From assembly GCF_000831385.1 (NCBI RefSeq), contig NZ_AP014548.1:1913779-1977778 (forward strand): 64,000 nt of DNA, given 5' to 3'. A model generated the notes under the pieces. That model saw only the letters and a list, made by a program, of their open reading frames with translations, was not told the origin of the DNA and did no database searches. How positions within the stretch are numbered: the stretch's first letter is position 1; each line of letters starts with the position of its first letter. A program made the position numbers and the translations under genes. Of this stretch, positions 36,557-46,228 are shown piece by piece. This DNA is from Nonlabens marinus S1-08. GTDB lineage: Bacteria; Bacteroidota; Bacteroidia; Flavobacteriales; Flavobacteriaceae.

Positions 36557-37765
36557 ATGAATATTTTAAGCGGGAAAAACATATTGCTAGGAGTAACTGG
36601 TGGTATAGCCGCTTACAAAGCTACATTTTTGACGCGCCTGCTTGTAAAAGCGGGCGCTTCTGTTAGGGTAGTAATGACACCGGCAGCGCGTGATTTTGTC
36701 ACACCTCTTTCTTTATCCACTTTATCTAAAAATCCTGTCCTATCTTCATTTGTAAATGAAGAGGATGAGAATGGCGTATGGAATAATCATGTAGAATTAG
36801 GTCTATGGGCTGATTTGATGATCATTGCTCCAGCCACTGCAAACACAATGAGTAAAATGGTGAATGGGAACATTGACAATTTGCTGCTCGCCGTATATTC
36901 CAGTGCCAAGTGCCCGGTTTATTTTGCTCCAGCGATGGATCTGGATATGTACAAACATCCGTCTACCACAGCTAATTTTGAAAAACTTGCTGGCTACGGC
37001 AATCACATGATCCCAGCAGGCGATGGAGAACTAGCCAGCGGGCTTTCGGGAAAAGGCCGCATGGCAGAACCAGAAGAGATCGTAGCTTTTGTCAGCCAGC
37101 AGTTAGAGAGAGAGCAACCTTTAAGAGGTAAGAGATGCTTGATTACGGCAGGTCCTACCCATGAATCTATAGATCCAGTACGTTTTATAGGCAACCACAG
37201 CACTGGTAAAATGGGCATGGCACTAGCGCAAGATTTAGCAAATAGAGGCGCTACGGTTACATTGATTATGGGGCCTAGCGCTGTGCAAAATCAGCATGAG
37301 TTGATCAGAAGAATTGATGTGGTCAGTGCTCAAGAAATGTATGACGCCGTTCATATGTACGTTTCCTCTCAGGATTATGCTATTTTTAGCGCCGCCGTGG
37401 CAGATTATAAACCAGTGAATACTGCTAACCAAAAAATAAAAAAGCAATCTGATACGTTAACTATAGAGCTAGTAAAGAATCCAGATATTCTAGCGAGTGT
37501 CGGAGCTTTAAAGGAAAGACCCTTTTTAGTAGGATTTGCACTTGAGACGGAGAATGAATTAGAGTTCGCTTTCGCGAAAGCGAAAAAGAAAAACACCGAT
37601 TTACTAATCTTAAATTCCATGCGGGATGAAGGAGCAGGTTTTGGTACCGATACGAACAAAATTACCATCATTGATAAATCTGGAAATGCAGAGGCGTTTC
37701 CTGTAAAGTCAAAACAAATGGTGGCTAAAGATATTATTGATGAGATTATTAAACGTACGAGTTAG
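36557..37765 (+). CDS. coaBC: Bifunctional phosphopantothenoylcysteine decarboxylase/synthetase
   Basis: A 402-residue enzyme for two steps of coenzyme A synthesis. The N-terminal CoaC flavoprotein domain has GVTGGIAAYK, the catalytic His in WNNHVELG, and PAMDLDMYKHP. The C-terminal CoaB domain has ITAGPTHESIDPVRFIGNHSTGKMG and the synthetase KKxxD-type region near KKQSD. A perfect window palindrome (37567-37582) encodes LEFAFAKAKKKN without changing the spacing I expect between FALET and DLLILNS. The 3' end overlaps the DUF4835 start by 26 nt. Confidence 0.96.
   Translation: MNILSGKNILLGVTGGIAAYKATFLTRLLVKAGASVRVVMTPAARDFVTPLSLSTLSKNPVLSSFVNEEDENGVWNNHVELGLWADLMIIAPATANTMSKMVNGNIDNLLLAVYSSAKCPVYFAPAMDLDMYKHPSTTANFEKLAGYGNHMIPAGDGELASGLSGKGRMAEPEEIVAFVSQQLEREQPLRGKRCLITAGPTHESIDPVRFIGNHSTGKMGMALAQDLANRGATVTLIMGPSAVQNQHELIRRIDVVSAQEMYDAVHMYVSSQDYAIFSAAVADYKPVNTANQKIKKQSDTLTIELVKNPDILASVGALKERPFLVGFALETENELEFAFAKAKKKNTDLLILNSMRDEGAGFGTDTNKITIIDKSGNAEAFPVKSKQMVAKDIIDEIIKRTS
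37567..37582. repeat. 16-bp palindrome, perfect copy
   Basis: Within coaBC, read as FAFAKA. The symmetry extends to 20 bp (TT/AA flanks). Confidence 0.95.
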
Positions 37766-38651
37766 CATAGTCAGCCTGCTTTGCTGGTTCATTGCGTTCT
37801 CCACCATGGCGCAGGAGTTCAATATGACCGTTCAAGTGAACGCGCAAAATATTGCTCAGCCGGATCAGACAATTTTCAAAACATTAGAGACTTCCATGCA
37901 GGAGTTTATCAATAACACCAAGTGGACGGAGAAGAACTATGATGAGGAAGAACGTATTAATGGTGCCTTGATTTTCGTAGTTACAAATTATGATAACAAT
38001 CGTTTTCAAGGGAACTTTCAATTGTCCGTTTCCAGACCTGTTTATAACTCCACTTACACGTCGACCATTTTCAATTACAAGGACAACGACATTAGTTTTG
38101 AATACATAGAGAACTCTCCTTTTTTTTACAATGACAATCAGTTTCAGAGTAACCTGACGTCTTTGGTTACCTTTTATGTCTATACTGTTTTAGGTATAGA
38201 TGGGGATACATTTGCTTTGAAAGGTGGTCAAAAGTATCATGAGGAAGCACAACAAATTGTCAATCTCGCACAATCTTCTAGAAATATAGGTTGGAATCCT
38301 GGAGACGGGAACGGGTTGATCTCTAGATACCGCTTGAACAACGATTTGTTATCAGATACCTACAAGGAGTATCGAGAGATAATGTATGATTATCACATCA
38401 ATGGGATGGATAAGTTTGCCTTGAACCCTAAGGAGGTGAAACAAAACTTGCAAGGGTACATTATGAAATTTGAGGAGTTGAACTCTAGACGCCCCAACAG
38501 TTTGTTGCAACGTACCTTTTTTGATGCTAAGGCGGACGAGATCACCAGCATTTACACAGGTGGTCCAGCGGTAAATATTGCTAAGTTTAAGGAAACACTT
38601 CAAGATCTCGCACCTAATCAATCTACAAAATGGCGCAGTATAAAGGTGTAA
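37740..38651 (+). CDS. DUF4835 domain-containing exported protein
   Basis: A 303-residue protein with a cleavable signal peptide (ending FSTMAQ) and a DUF4835 body, which opens FNMTVQVNAQNIAQPDQTIFKTLETSMQEFINNTKWTE. It is widespread in Bacteroidetes next to coaBC and recN; its function is unknown, and it is probably periplasmic. The start is the ATG at 37740, which follows a TTG codon and lies inside coaBC. A strong terminator follows 38 nt after the stop. Confidence 0.9.
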   Translation: MRLLNVRVSIVSLLCWFIAFSTMAQEFNMTVQVNAQNIAQPDQTIFKTLETSMQEFINNTKWTEKNYDEEERINGALIFVVTNYDNNRFQGNFQLSVSRPVYNSTYTSTIFNYKDNDISFEYIENSPFFYNDNQFQSNLTSLVTFYVYTVLGIDGDTFALKGGQKYHEEAQQIVNLAQSSRNIGWNPGDGNGLISRYRLNNDLLSDTYKEYREIMYDYHINGMDKFALNPKEVKQNLQGYIMKFEELNSRRPNSLLQRTFFDAKADEITSIYTGGPAVNIAKFKETLQDLAPNQSTKWRSIKV

Positions 38652-38689
38652 ATGAGCTTGGGCAGCGATTGCATTTTAGTTAGATTTAG

Positions 38690-38715
38690 GCAGCGATAAT
38701 CGCTGCTTTTTTTTT
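38690..38715 (+). terminator. Rho-independent terminator after DUF4835
   Basis: The stem GCAGCGA/TCGCTGC with loop TAA is followed by nine T residues. It lies between the DUF4835 stop and the recN start, separating the two transcripts or reducing read-through into recN. Confidence 0.92.
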
Positions 38716-38737
38716 GAATCAAACTCTTGTTTTTTAG

Positions 38738-40417
38738 TTGCTTAAAGAAATTCACATACAGAATTATGCCTTGATCGATCAGCTGGATTTGACGCTAGAT
38801 GAAGGTTTGACGATGATTACAGGAGAAACTGGTGCTGGAAAATCTATTTTACTTGGTGCTCTGGGGCTAGTTACAGGAAAGCGTGCGGATTTATCTGCAA
38901 TACGAGATACCTCTACCAAATGTGTGGTAGAAGCTCATTTTGATATTTCAAAATTGGGATTAAAGTCCTTCTTTGAAGCGGAGGATTTAGATTATTATGA
39001 TGTCAGTATTATCAGGCGGGAGATATTATCCTCTGGTAAAAGTCGCTCGTTCATAAATGATACTCCAGTTACCTTAAGCACTATAAGTGAAATAGGAGGA
39101 GATCTGATAGATATTCATTCACAGCACCAAACTTTACAGCTCGCTACAGACCAATTCCAAATGGATACGCTCAATGCGTTTGTGAACGAACAGACTAAAA
39201 CTACCGATCCATCTGGGAATAAACTGTTATTGGATTACCAGTCAAAGCTCAAAGAGTACAAAACACAAGTAAAGTCCTTAAAAGAATTTAAGGACAATCA
39301 AGCAGCCTTAGCTCGTGAGCTGGATTACAATACGTTTTTACTGAATGAACTTGAAGAGGCGCAACTGGACGGCTTGAATCAGGAAGAGTTGGAACAAGAA
39401 AACGAACAGCTCAGTAACGTTGAGGTTATTACGGAAGCATTGGGGCTGTTAGAACATCAACTCACCGCAGATGGTGATGGGATCATTGATGAACTGCGTG
39501 AAATCAAGGCAAAATTGAAAACAGTGGAATCTTTTTCAGCAGCTTATAAATCCTTGAATGAACGATTGACTTCAGTTATTGTAGAATTAGAAGACGTATC
39601 AGTCGAGACAGAACGCCAAAAGAGTCAAGTAGAAGTAGATCCAGAGCGTTTAGAGACGGTCAATTCAATATTAGGCACTCTAGATAACTTGTACCGTAAA
39701 CATCAAATGGACAATGTTCAAGACCTGCTGCAATTAAGAGATGACCTTGCAGATAAAGTTTTGACGGCTCAAAATATGGACAGTAAGATCAAGAAAATGG
39801 AAACCTTGATCACTGCCACTGTGAAAGAATTAGATATCCTAGCCTTGCAATTGCGTCAGCTGCGTATGGATCACAAAGTAGCAATGGAGCAGCAAATTCT
39901 CGACACGGTCATGCTATTGGGAATGCCTGATGCCCAATTCAAAATTGAAATGACTGGCTTGAATGCCTATAATGACTATGGTAAAGATGAGGTCATTTTT
40001 ACCTTTACTGCAAATCGTGGTTCACAGCTTCTTGCTTTGGACAAGGCGGCTTCTGGTGGTGAATTGTCGAGATTAATGCTGGCTATAAAAGCGCTGCTTT
40101 CACGATGCAAACAGTTACCAACTATAATTTTTGACGAGATTGATACCGGCGTTAGCGGTTCCATTGCAGAAAAGATGGCGGTAATCATGAAACGCATGTC
40201 TAGCGCCATGCAAGTTATTACCATCACCCATCTACCTCAAATTGCCGCTGCAGGAGACGATCATGTGATCGTACGTAAGAAAAATGAAGGCGATCGTACC
40301 GTTTCTACCATAGAAAAATTAGGCCAAAATGCTAGAGTAGAGGAGATTGCCCAAATGTTAAGCGGTGGTAGCGTGTCAGATGCTGCTCGTGAAAATGCAC
40401 GTATTTTACTTCAATAG
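38738..40417 (+). CDS. recN: DNA repair protein RecN
   Basis: A 559-residue SMC-like ATPase for double-strand-break repair. Walker A GETGAGKS is at residues 29-36; long coiled coils (about 165-380) follow; the signature ASGGELSRLMLA and Walker B IIFDEIDTGVSG are near the C-terminus. The start is TTG at 38738: a TAG stands directly before it in frame, and the next Met would remove the first beta strand. The TTG and the terminator 22 nt upstream suggest low expression. Confidence 0.95.
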   Translation: MLKEIHIQNYALIDQLDLTLDEGLTMITGETGAGKSILLGALGLVTGKRADLSAIRDTSTKCVVEAHFDISKLGLKSFFEAEDLDYYDVSIIRREILSSGKSRSFINDTPVTLSTISEIGGDLIDIHSQHQTLQLATDQFQMDTLNAFVNEQTKTTDPSGNKLLLDYQSKLKEYKTQVKSLKEFKDNQAALARELDYNTFLLNELEEAQLDGLNQEELEQENEQLSNVEVITEALGLLEHQLTADGDGIIDELREIKAKLKTVESFSAAYKSLNERLTSVIVELEDVSVETERQKSQVEVDPERLETVNSILGTLDNLYRKHQMDNVQDLLQLRDDLADKVLTAQNMDSKIKKMETLITATVKELDILALQLRQLRMDHKVAMEQQILDTVMLLGMPDAQFKIEMTGLNAYNDYGKDEVIFTFTANRGSQLLALDKAASGGELSRLMLAIKALLSRCKQLPTIIFDEIDTGVSGSIAEKMAVIMKRMSSAMQVITITHLPQIAAAGDDHVIVRKKNEGDRTVSTIEKLGQNARVEEIAQMLSGGSVSDAARENARILLQ

Positions 40418-40424
40418 ATAATTT

Positions 40425-40432
40425 TATATTTG
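40425..40432 (+). promoter_or_regulatory. Putative fabI -7 promoter element
   Basis: TATATTTG matches TAnnTTTG exactly and ends 17 nt before the fabI ATG. A TTTTAC at 40404-40409 may serve as a weak -33. Confidence 0.5.
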
Positions 40433-40449
40433 CATTATATAATCAACTT

Positions 40450-41256
40450 ATGTCTTACAACTTACTTAAAGGAAAACGAGGAATCATATTTGGCGCATTG
40501 GATGAGAATTCCATCGCTTGGAAAACCGCAAAACTAGCGCATGCTGAAGGTGCAACGTTCGTGTTGACGAACGCTCCAGTAGCGATGCGTATGGGAGAAA
40601 TCAACAAACTTGCGGAAGAATGCGGGAGTGAAATCATTCCAGCAGACGCTACCAGTGTTGAAGATTTAGAAAACCTAGTAAGCAAGTCTGTTGAGATTCT
40701 AGGCGGGAAATTAGATTTTGTATTACACTCCATCGGCATGTCTGTAAATGTGCGTAAAGGAAAAGCGTATACAGATCAAAACTATGCATGGACAGAAAAA
40801 GGGTGGGATGTGAGTGCTGTCTCTTTCCATAAGACCATGCAAACCTTGTACAAACAAGACGCTATGAATGAATGGGGAAGCATCGTTGCCTTGACTTACA
40901 TGGCAGCCCAGCGTACGTTCCCAGATTACAATGATATGGCAGATAACAAAGCCTATCTAGAAAGTATTGCGCGCAGTTTTGGATACTTCTTTGGGAAAGA
41001 CAAAAAGGTTCGTGTAAATACCATCTCACAATCTCCAACGCCTACAACCGCTGGTAGCGGTGTGAAGGGTTTTGAAGGATTCTTGAGCTATGCAGAAAAA
41101 ATGAGCCCGCTAGGAAATGCTACAGCTCAAGATTGTGCAGAGTATACCATGACTTTATTTTCTGATTACACAAAAAAAGTGACCATGCAGAATTTGTTCC
41201 ATGATGGTGGATTTTCCAACACAGGAGTAAGTCAAGAAGTCATCGAGAAGTTTTAA
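40450..41256 (+). CDS. fabI: Enoyl-[acyl-carrier-protein] reductase (NADH)
   Basis: A 268-residue short-chain dehydrogenase-type enzyme completing each fatty-acid elongation cycle. The NADH-binding region GIIFGALDENSIAW and the central LHSIGMS are present. The active site follows the FabI spacing Y-x6-K in FPDYNDMADNKAYLES, with SQSPTPTTAGSGVKGF forming the substrate loop. It has its own promoter and a terminator 22 nt after the stop. Confidence 0.96.
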   Translation: MSYNLLKGKRGIIFGALDENSIAWKTAKLAHAEGATFVLTNAPVAMRMGEINKLAEECGSEIIPADATSVEDLENLVSKSVEILGGKLDFVLHSIGMSVNVRKGKAYTDQNYAWTEKGWDVSAVSFHKTMQTLYKQDAMNEWGSIVALTYMAAQRTFPDYNDMADNKAYLESIARSFGYFFGKDKKVRVNTISQSPTPTTAGSGVKGFEGFLSYAEKMSPLGNATAQDCAEYTMTLFSDYTKKVTMQNLFHDGGFSNTGVSQEVIEKF

Positions 41257-41277
41257 ATACAAGTTTACAAATAAACT

Positions 41278-41303
41278 AAAAAGGCTGTTTCTACAGCCTT
41301 TTT
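41278..41303 (+). terminator. Rho-independent terminator after fabI
   Basis: A perfect 11-bp stem AAAAAGGCTGT/ACAGCCTTTTT with loop TTCT ends in a T run. It lies 22 nt after the fabI stop. Confidence 0.92.
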
Positions 41304-41313
41304 CAATTTAATA

Positions 41314-42318
41314 ATGGAAGAGTTGCAGTTTTCGTTTATAGTACCCGTCTTCAACCGTCCAGTTGAGGTGGAACAACTATTGGAAAGCCTCAGCCGTGTG
41401 CGCAGTGCATCTTCCTTTGAAGTTGTAATAATAGAAGATGGTTCTAGTGAAACTTGTGAGCAGGTCTGTTCTCGCTTTCGCGAAAGCGTAAACATTTCCT
41501 ACTTCTATAAGAAAAACACAGGTCCAGGCGATTCCAGAAATTATGGAATGCAAAATGCCCAAGGGAATTACTTTATTATCCTTGACAGCGACTGCTTAGT
41601 GCCAGTGCATTATCTAGAAGTTGTTAAGGAACAGCTCAGATTACATTATGTGGATTGTTATGGAGGTCCAGACGCGGCAAATGACCGTTTTTCAGATTTG
41701 CAAAAGGCTATAAACTATTCCATGACCTCTATTTTGACTACCGGCGGTATACGCGGTGGGAGTGAGGCTCTAGGCAAATTTCAGCCACGTAGCTTTAATA
41801 TGGGCTTGAGTAAAAAAGCATTTGAAGCAACGGGAGGTTTTAGCACCATACATCCTGGTGAAGATCCAGATTTAAGCATCCGTTTGTGGGATCTAGGATT
41901 TGAAACTGCCTTGTTCAAGCAAGCATATGTATTTCATGAGCGACGTATTTCCTGGCGATTATTTTTCAAACAGGTGAAGAAGTTTGGAACTGTTCGGGTC
42001 ATTTTAAATAAATGGCATCCACATACATCGAAACTCACCTATTGGTTTCCAACTGTTTTTCTTTTCTATTTTTTGATAGCACTCCTATTTACGTTAACGG
42101 GTCAACTTTTTTTAATAGGGACCGTATTGTTCTATCTAGCGCTGGTGGGTTTCGATTCTACTCTGAAGAATGGAGTTAAGATTGGTATGATGAGTATCCT
42201 GGCAGTGGTGATTCAGTTCTCAGGTTATGGTTTGGGTTTTATAAATGGTTATCTTCAAATAAATTTTCTGAAACGGGAAGAGCGGATTGCTTTTCCTAGC
42301 CTATTCTTTACAAAATGA
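41314..42318 (+). CDS. Glycosyltransferase family 2 membrane protein
   Basis: A 334-residue protein with an N-terminal GT-A domain: FSFIVPVFNRPVEVEQLLESL, the metal-binding DSD in ILDSDCLVP, and HPGEDPDLSIRLWDLG near residues 187-202. Two to three membrane helices follow at the C-terminus (about 240-310). It should transfer a sugar from a nucleotide donor on the inner face of the membrane; the acceptor is unknown. A perfect window palindrome (41473-41488) encodes SRFRESV in a loop early in the domain. The next gene overlaps by 4 nt. Confidence 0.9.
   Translation: MEELQFSFIVPVFNRPVEVEQLLESLSRVRSASSFEVVIIEDGSSETCEQVCSRFRESVNISYFYKKNTGPGDSRNYGMQNAQGNYFIILDSDCLVPVHYLEVVKEQLRLHYVDCYGGPDAANDRFSDLQKAINYSMTSILTTGGIRGGSEALGKFQPRSFNMGLSKKAFEATGGFSTIHPGEDPDLSIRLWDLGFETALFKQAYVFHERRISWRLFFKQVKKFGTVRVILNKWHPHTSKLTYWFPTVFLFYFLIALLFTLTGQLFLIGTVLFYLALVGFDSTLKNGVKIGMMSILAVVIQFSGYGLGFINGYLQINFLKREERIAFPSLFFTK
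41473..41488. repeat. 16-bp palindrome, perfect copy
   Basis: Within the glycosyltransferase gene, read as RFRES. Confidence 0.95.
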
Positions 42319-43250
42319 CCAGATCAGATTACAGTAAGTTTTTTTCATTCATAGTTTTTACTATTGCGGCTGCGATATTGTGGTTCCTTTTTCGCTACAA
42401 CAACACCTATGTAGAGGATACTACGGTGAAAGTGAAATGGTCAAATGTTCCAGTGGATATCGAGTTAAATGATGACTCTAGAACTGTTGAAGTTCCTGTG
42501 AAGGTTCAGGCAAGTGGATTTCGATTACTGTGGCTCAATTACAAAGTTGTTTCTAGTACCATTGATTTCAATACGTCTGTCAACTCTAGAAATGGGGAGC
42601 TTATTTTCCGTCCAGAAAATTCTAGGAAAATGATCAACGCAGCAGTTGGTGAAGATATTCAAGTGCTGGAGATCGACAACACACCTATATCCATAGGCTA
42701 TGAAAAATTTGCTTCTAAAAAAGTCCCTCTTAGGAAAAATTTCAAGGTGAAATTTCAGGGTAATTATCAAGAAGTAGGTGAAAGTGATTTTGACTTAGAT
42801 GTAGTGACTATTACAGGTAATGATAAGCTAGTTAATAAGTTAGATTTTCTTGATGTTGAGCTAGATAATATCACAATTGAAGATTCACTAGTGGTTAAGA
42901 AAATTGATTTGAACGCTCTTTACCCTAAATTAAGAATTGATCCTCCAGTAGTTTCTTATACCATTCGTGCCGCTCAAATGACTGAAGGTTCCATGCGTAT
43001 TCCTATAACTCTAATCAATAAGCCAGTAGACGCTAAAATCAAGTTGATTCCAGAAGTGGTTACTGTGGTGTTTTCTTGCAGGTTAAAAGACTATGAATCA
43101 GTCAGTGCTGATGATTTTAAGGTAACTGTAGATCTTCAAAACCTAAGCTCTGGAGACACTACTGCCGTGCCTATGGTAACTGTTTCTAATGAAGTCGTCA
43201 ATGAAGCCCGTGTTCAGCCTCAATCTGTACAAATTCTAATTATTCAATGA
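42315..43250 (+). CDS. YbbR-like domain-containing protein
   Basis: A 311-residue protein with one N-terminal membrane helix (about residues 11-27) and an extracytoplasmic region of repeated beta-rich YbbR-like domains (for example KVQASGFRLLWLNYKVV and VTITGNDKLVNKLDFLDVELDNI). In Firmicutes the homologue CdaR regulates a di-adenylate cyclase; no cyclase gene is adjacent here. ATGA overlaps on both sides (glycosyltransferase before, coaE after) show a tight operon. Confidence 0.82.
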   Translation: MTRSDYSKFFSFIVFTIAAAILWFLFRYNNTYVEDTTVKVKWSNVPVDIELNDDSRTVEVPVKVQASGFRLLWLNYKVVSSTIDFNTSVNSRNGELIFRPENSRKMINAAVGEDIQVLEIDNTPISIGYEKFASKKVPLRKNFKVKFQGNYQEVGESDFDLDVVTITGNDKLVNKLDFLDVELDNITIEDSLVVKKIDLNALYPKLRIDPPVVSYTIRAAQMTEGSMRIPITLINKPVDAKIKLIPEVVTVVFSCRLKDYESVSADDFKVTVDLQNLSSGDTTAVPMVTVSNEVVNEARVQPQSVQILIIQ

Positions 43251-43843
43251 AAATTGTTGGTCTAACTGGCGGCATAGGTAGCGGTAAAAGTACTGTCGCA
43301 GCTGAATTTAAAAAACTTGGGATTCCTGTTTACATTGCTGACGAGGAGTCAAAAATAATATTGAACTCTGACCCTGGAGCTATTCAAGAAGTCAAGAGTC
43401 TATTAGGCGAAGAAAGTTATAAGCTGTTAGAAGATGGGTCCACAGTTGCAAACAGAGCTTGGATAGGTGAACAGGTCTTTAATAATTCTCAATTATTAGA
43501 AGAATTAAATGCAATACTTCACCCTAAGGTGAGGCAGCATTTTGAACAGTGGCAGGCATCTAAAGACGCAATTTATTGCATTTATGAGGCAGCTATTTTG
43601 TTTGAAACTGGTGGTGATAGCAGGTGTGATTTTACCATTTTAGTTACAGCTCCTGAACAGGAAAGAATTAGAAGAGTCATGAAAAGAGATCAGGTTTCAG
43701 AAGCTACGGTCAAAGCGCGTATGAAGAATCAGTGGGCGGAGTCAAAGCGTATAAAAAAAGCAGATTTCTTAATAGTAAATGAAGATTTACACAAGATTCC
43801 TTGTTACGTAAATAATGTTCACGTTTTTATGTTAAAAAATTGA
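43247..43843 (+). CDS. coaE: Dephospho-CoA kinase
   Basis: A 198-residue P-loop kinase performing the last step of CoA synthesis. The P-loop GLTGGIGSGKST is at residues 5-16, YIADEESK and LHPKVRQHF are the substrate elements, and VTAPEQERIRRVMKRD is the lid. It overlaps the YbbR-like gene by 4 nt. With coaBC 5.5 kb upstream, two CoA genes lie in the same region. Confidence 0.95.
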   Translation: MKIVGLTGGIGSGKSTVAAEFKKLGIPVYIADEESKIILNSDPGAIQEVKSLLGEESYKLLEDGSTVANRAWIGEQVFNNSQLLEELNAILHPKVRQHFEQWQASKDAIYCIYEAAILFETGGDSRCDFTILVTAPEQERIRRVMKRDQVSEATVKARMKNQWAESKRIKKADFLIVNEDLHKIPCYVNNVHVFMLKN

Positions 43844-43908
43844 GGATAGTTATAAATTATGTAAAGTTAAGATTGGGTTAAAGAGTAATTAACACTTTAT
43901 CTAACTGT

Positions 43909-43916
43909 TAAATTTG
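43909..43916 (+). promoter_or_regulatory. -7 element 4 nt before the histidine kinase start
   Basis: TAAATTTG matches TAnnTTTG and ends 4 nt before the GTG start at 43921. This predicts a leaderless or nearly leaderless mRNA for the two-component pair. No good -33 element is seen at the standard spacing. Confidence 0.45.
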
Positions 43917-43920
43917 CGCT

Positions 43921-45477
43921 GTGCAAAAAAGGTTACTTTATACTTTAATAGGCTTGATGAGCCTTTCCCTTATAGGGATTATCGTAGTTCAGATTTATTG
44001 GATTACTAATAGCATTCGTTATAACGATGAGCAGTTTTCATTTGCAGTAAAACAGACCATGGTAAGCGTAGCTACAGAGCTAGAAAATAGAGAGATAGGT
44101 AGTTACCAGCTTGCATTACAAAACCTGAAGGATACCTTAGGCGGGAATATAGAGCCAGGCAAGCTGAGAAGGTTACTGCTTGCCCAACAAAATAGAAGAC
44201 TTATTGAAAACTCTACTCTTCACAATAACCCACTCATAGAGGATTATAAATTAGATCCACAACTTACCGATCTAGATCTGGACAGCATTACTTTTAAAAG
44301 ATTGTTTGACTCAAATGGAAAGCTGAATCGGAAAGAGGAAAATGCGTCAACAGACAACAAAATCCGGTATTCAGAACTTGATAATTTTGCTCGAAAAGTT
44401 ACAGGAGAACGTGCCAGTGAATATTTTAGCATCCTTCCCTTACCACAACGAGTTTCAATTGAAGAAGTTTACGAATTAATAAAGTTAGAATTAGAGAAAC
44501 GTCAAATCGAAGCTCGATTTGAATTTGCTATTTACCAAGACGGTTTTGCTACTAGAGTTCAATCTCCGGACTTTACATATGTTCCAGACGCTACCTGGGA
44601 TTATCCTATTTATAGGACATCCTATGATACTGTAGAGCCTTATTACTTATATATATCACTTCCACAAAGAAAGAAGGTAATTCTTTCATCCATAATGGGA
44701 ATGGCTTTACTATCTCTTGTTTTCACTACTGTCATTGTAGTTGCCTATTCAAGCGCAATTAATCAAATTTTCAAACAACGTCAGATTTCTCAAATCAAAA
44801 CTGACTTTATTAATAATATGACTCATGAGTTCAAGACACCTATAGCAACTATTAATCTAGCCCTAGACTCATTAAACCATCCTAAAATTTCTTCAGATCC
44901 CGAGAAAGTGAAGAATTACTTGAGGATGATAAGAGAAGAAAATAAAAGGATGCATGGACAAGTAGAAAATGTGCTGCAAATCTCTAAGCTAGAAAAGAAT
45001 GACTTGAACTTGTCTAAAGAGCGCGTAGAGATGAATGAGTTGATTAATGATAGCATCACTCATGTCCAATTATTGTTAGAAGAAAAGAATGGAACCATTA
45101 AAACCCATTTAGGAGCATTACGCACCGTGGTGTTAGCTAACGAGAGTCATATGACTAATGTCATTGTCAACATATTAGAAAATGCAATCAAGTATACTGA
45201 AAGTGCGCCCATCATTGATGTTTACACAGAGAATGTAAAAAATAAATTAGTCATTAAGGTACGGGATCAAGGAATCGGAATGGGAAAAGCGGCGCAACGT
45301 AAGGCATTTCAAAAATTCTTTAGAGAACATACCGGTGATATTCACAATGTAAAAGGTCATGGATTAGGTCTTGCATACTCAAAACGCATACTTGAGGACC
45401 ATGAGGGAGAAATTTATGTACAAAGTGTTAAAGGAAAAGGTAGTACCTTTTCAATCCACTTGCCGCTAATAGTTTAA
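43921..45477 (+). CDS. Sensor histidine kinase
   Basis: A 518-residue membrane sensor starting with GTG. Two membrane helices (about residues 6-26 and 258-283) enclose an extracytoplasmic sensor domain without a recognisable family. The cytoplasmic part has the HisKA phospho-acceptor His302 (NNMTHEFKTP) and an HATPase domain with N box NVIVNILENAIKYT, G1 RDQGIGM and G2 GHGLGLAYSK. Its partner is the response regulator 23 nt downstream. The signal is unknown. Confidence 0.94.
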   Translation: MQKRLLYTLIGLMSLSLIGIIVVQIYWITNSIRYNDEQFSFAVKQTMVSVATELENREIGSYQLALQNLKDTLGGNIEPGKLRRLLLAQQNRRLIENSTLHNNPLIEDYKLDPQLTDLDLDSITFKRLFDSNGKLNRKEENASTDNKIRYSELDNFARKVTGERASEYFSILPLPQRVSIEEVYELIKLELEKRQIEARFEFAIYQDGFATRVQSPDFTYVPDATWDYPIYRTSYDTVEPYYLYISLPQRKKVILSSIMGMALLSLVFTTVIVVAYSSAINQIFKQRQISQIKTDFINNMTHEFKTPIATINLALDSLNHPKISSDPEKVKNYLRMIREENKRMHGQVENVLQISKLEKNDLNLSKERVEMNELINDSITHVQLLLEEKNGTIKTHLGALRTVVLANESHMTNVIVNILENAIKYTESAPIIDVYTENVKNKLVIKVRDQGIGMGKAAQRKAFQKFFREHTGDIHNVKGHGLGLAYSKRILEDHEGEIYVQSVKGKGSTFSIHLPLIV

Positions 45478-45500
45478 ATCAATCAATTAATTCAATATTT

Positions 45501-46217
45501 ATGGAAACTGAGAACAAAAAAATTCTACTCGTAGAGGACGATCCCAACTTTGGTACCGTGCTCAAGGACTACCTGATCATGAACGATTTTGATGTAGTTC
45601 ATGCTAAAAATGGAATGGAAGGTTTTGAGAAGTTCAAAAAAGACAATTACGACCTTTGTATCCTAGACGTGATGATGCCTTATAAGGATGGTTTCACGCT
45701 AGCTAAAGAAATTCGCGAGAAAAACGAAGATGTGCCTATCGTGTTCCTTACAGCTAAAGCCATGAAAGAAGATGTGCTAAGAGGTTATAAAGTAGGAGCA
45801 GATGATTATTTGAATAAACCTTTTGATAGCGAAGTTCTATTGATGAAGGTTAAAGCGATCATACAGCGTAAAGGTCAAGACAGCATTGCTGATTCTAAAG
45901 AGTTTGAATTCCAAATAGGAAACTTCCATTTAAATTCTAAACTCAGATTCCTTTCTTACAATGATCAAGAGCCTATCAAACTTTCTCCTAAAGAAAATGA
46001 GTTGTTGAGATTGCTCGCTCTTCACTTAAATGATTTGATGCCTAGAGAACTGGCATTGACTAAGATATGGAGAGATGATAACTACTTCACCTCTAGATCT
46101 ATGGACGTATACATTGCTAAATTACGTAAGTACTTGAAGCCAGATGATAATGTTGAAATTGTGAACATTCACGGTGAAGGATTTCGTCTACTGGTAAAAG
46201 ATCAAGTAGATTACTAA
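45501..46217 (+). CDS. OmpR-family response regulator
   Basis: A 238-residue regulator with an N-terminal receiver domain (acidic pocket VEDDPNFG, phospho-acceptor Asp56 in ILDVMMP, Thr in FLTAKA, Lys in LNKPFD) and a C-terminal winged-helix DNA-binding domain (LSPKENELLRLLALHLNDLMPRE, then DVYIAKLRKYLKPD). It is paired with the upstream kinase. It ends 11 nt before the convergent miaA stop. Its targets are unknown. Confidence 0.96.
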   Translation: METENKKILLVEDDPNFGTVLKDYLIMNDFDVVHAKNGMEGFEKFKKDNYDLCILDVMMPYKDGFTLAKEIREKNEDVPIVFLTAKAMKEDVLRGYKVGADDYLNKPFDSEVLLMKVKAIIQRKGQDSIADSKEFEFQIGNFHLNSKLRFLSYNDQEPIKLSPKENELLRLLALHLNDLMPRELALTKIWRDDNYFTSRSMDVYIAKLRKYLKPDDNVEIVNIHGEGFRLLVKDQVDY

Positions 46218-46228
46218 TCTAAAGTACG

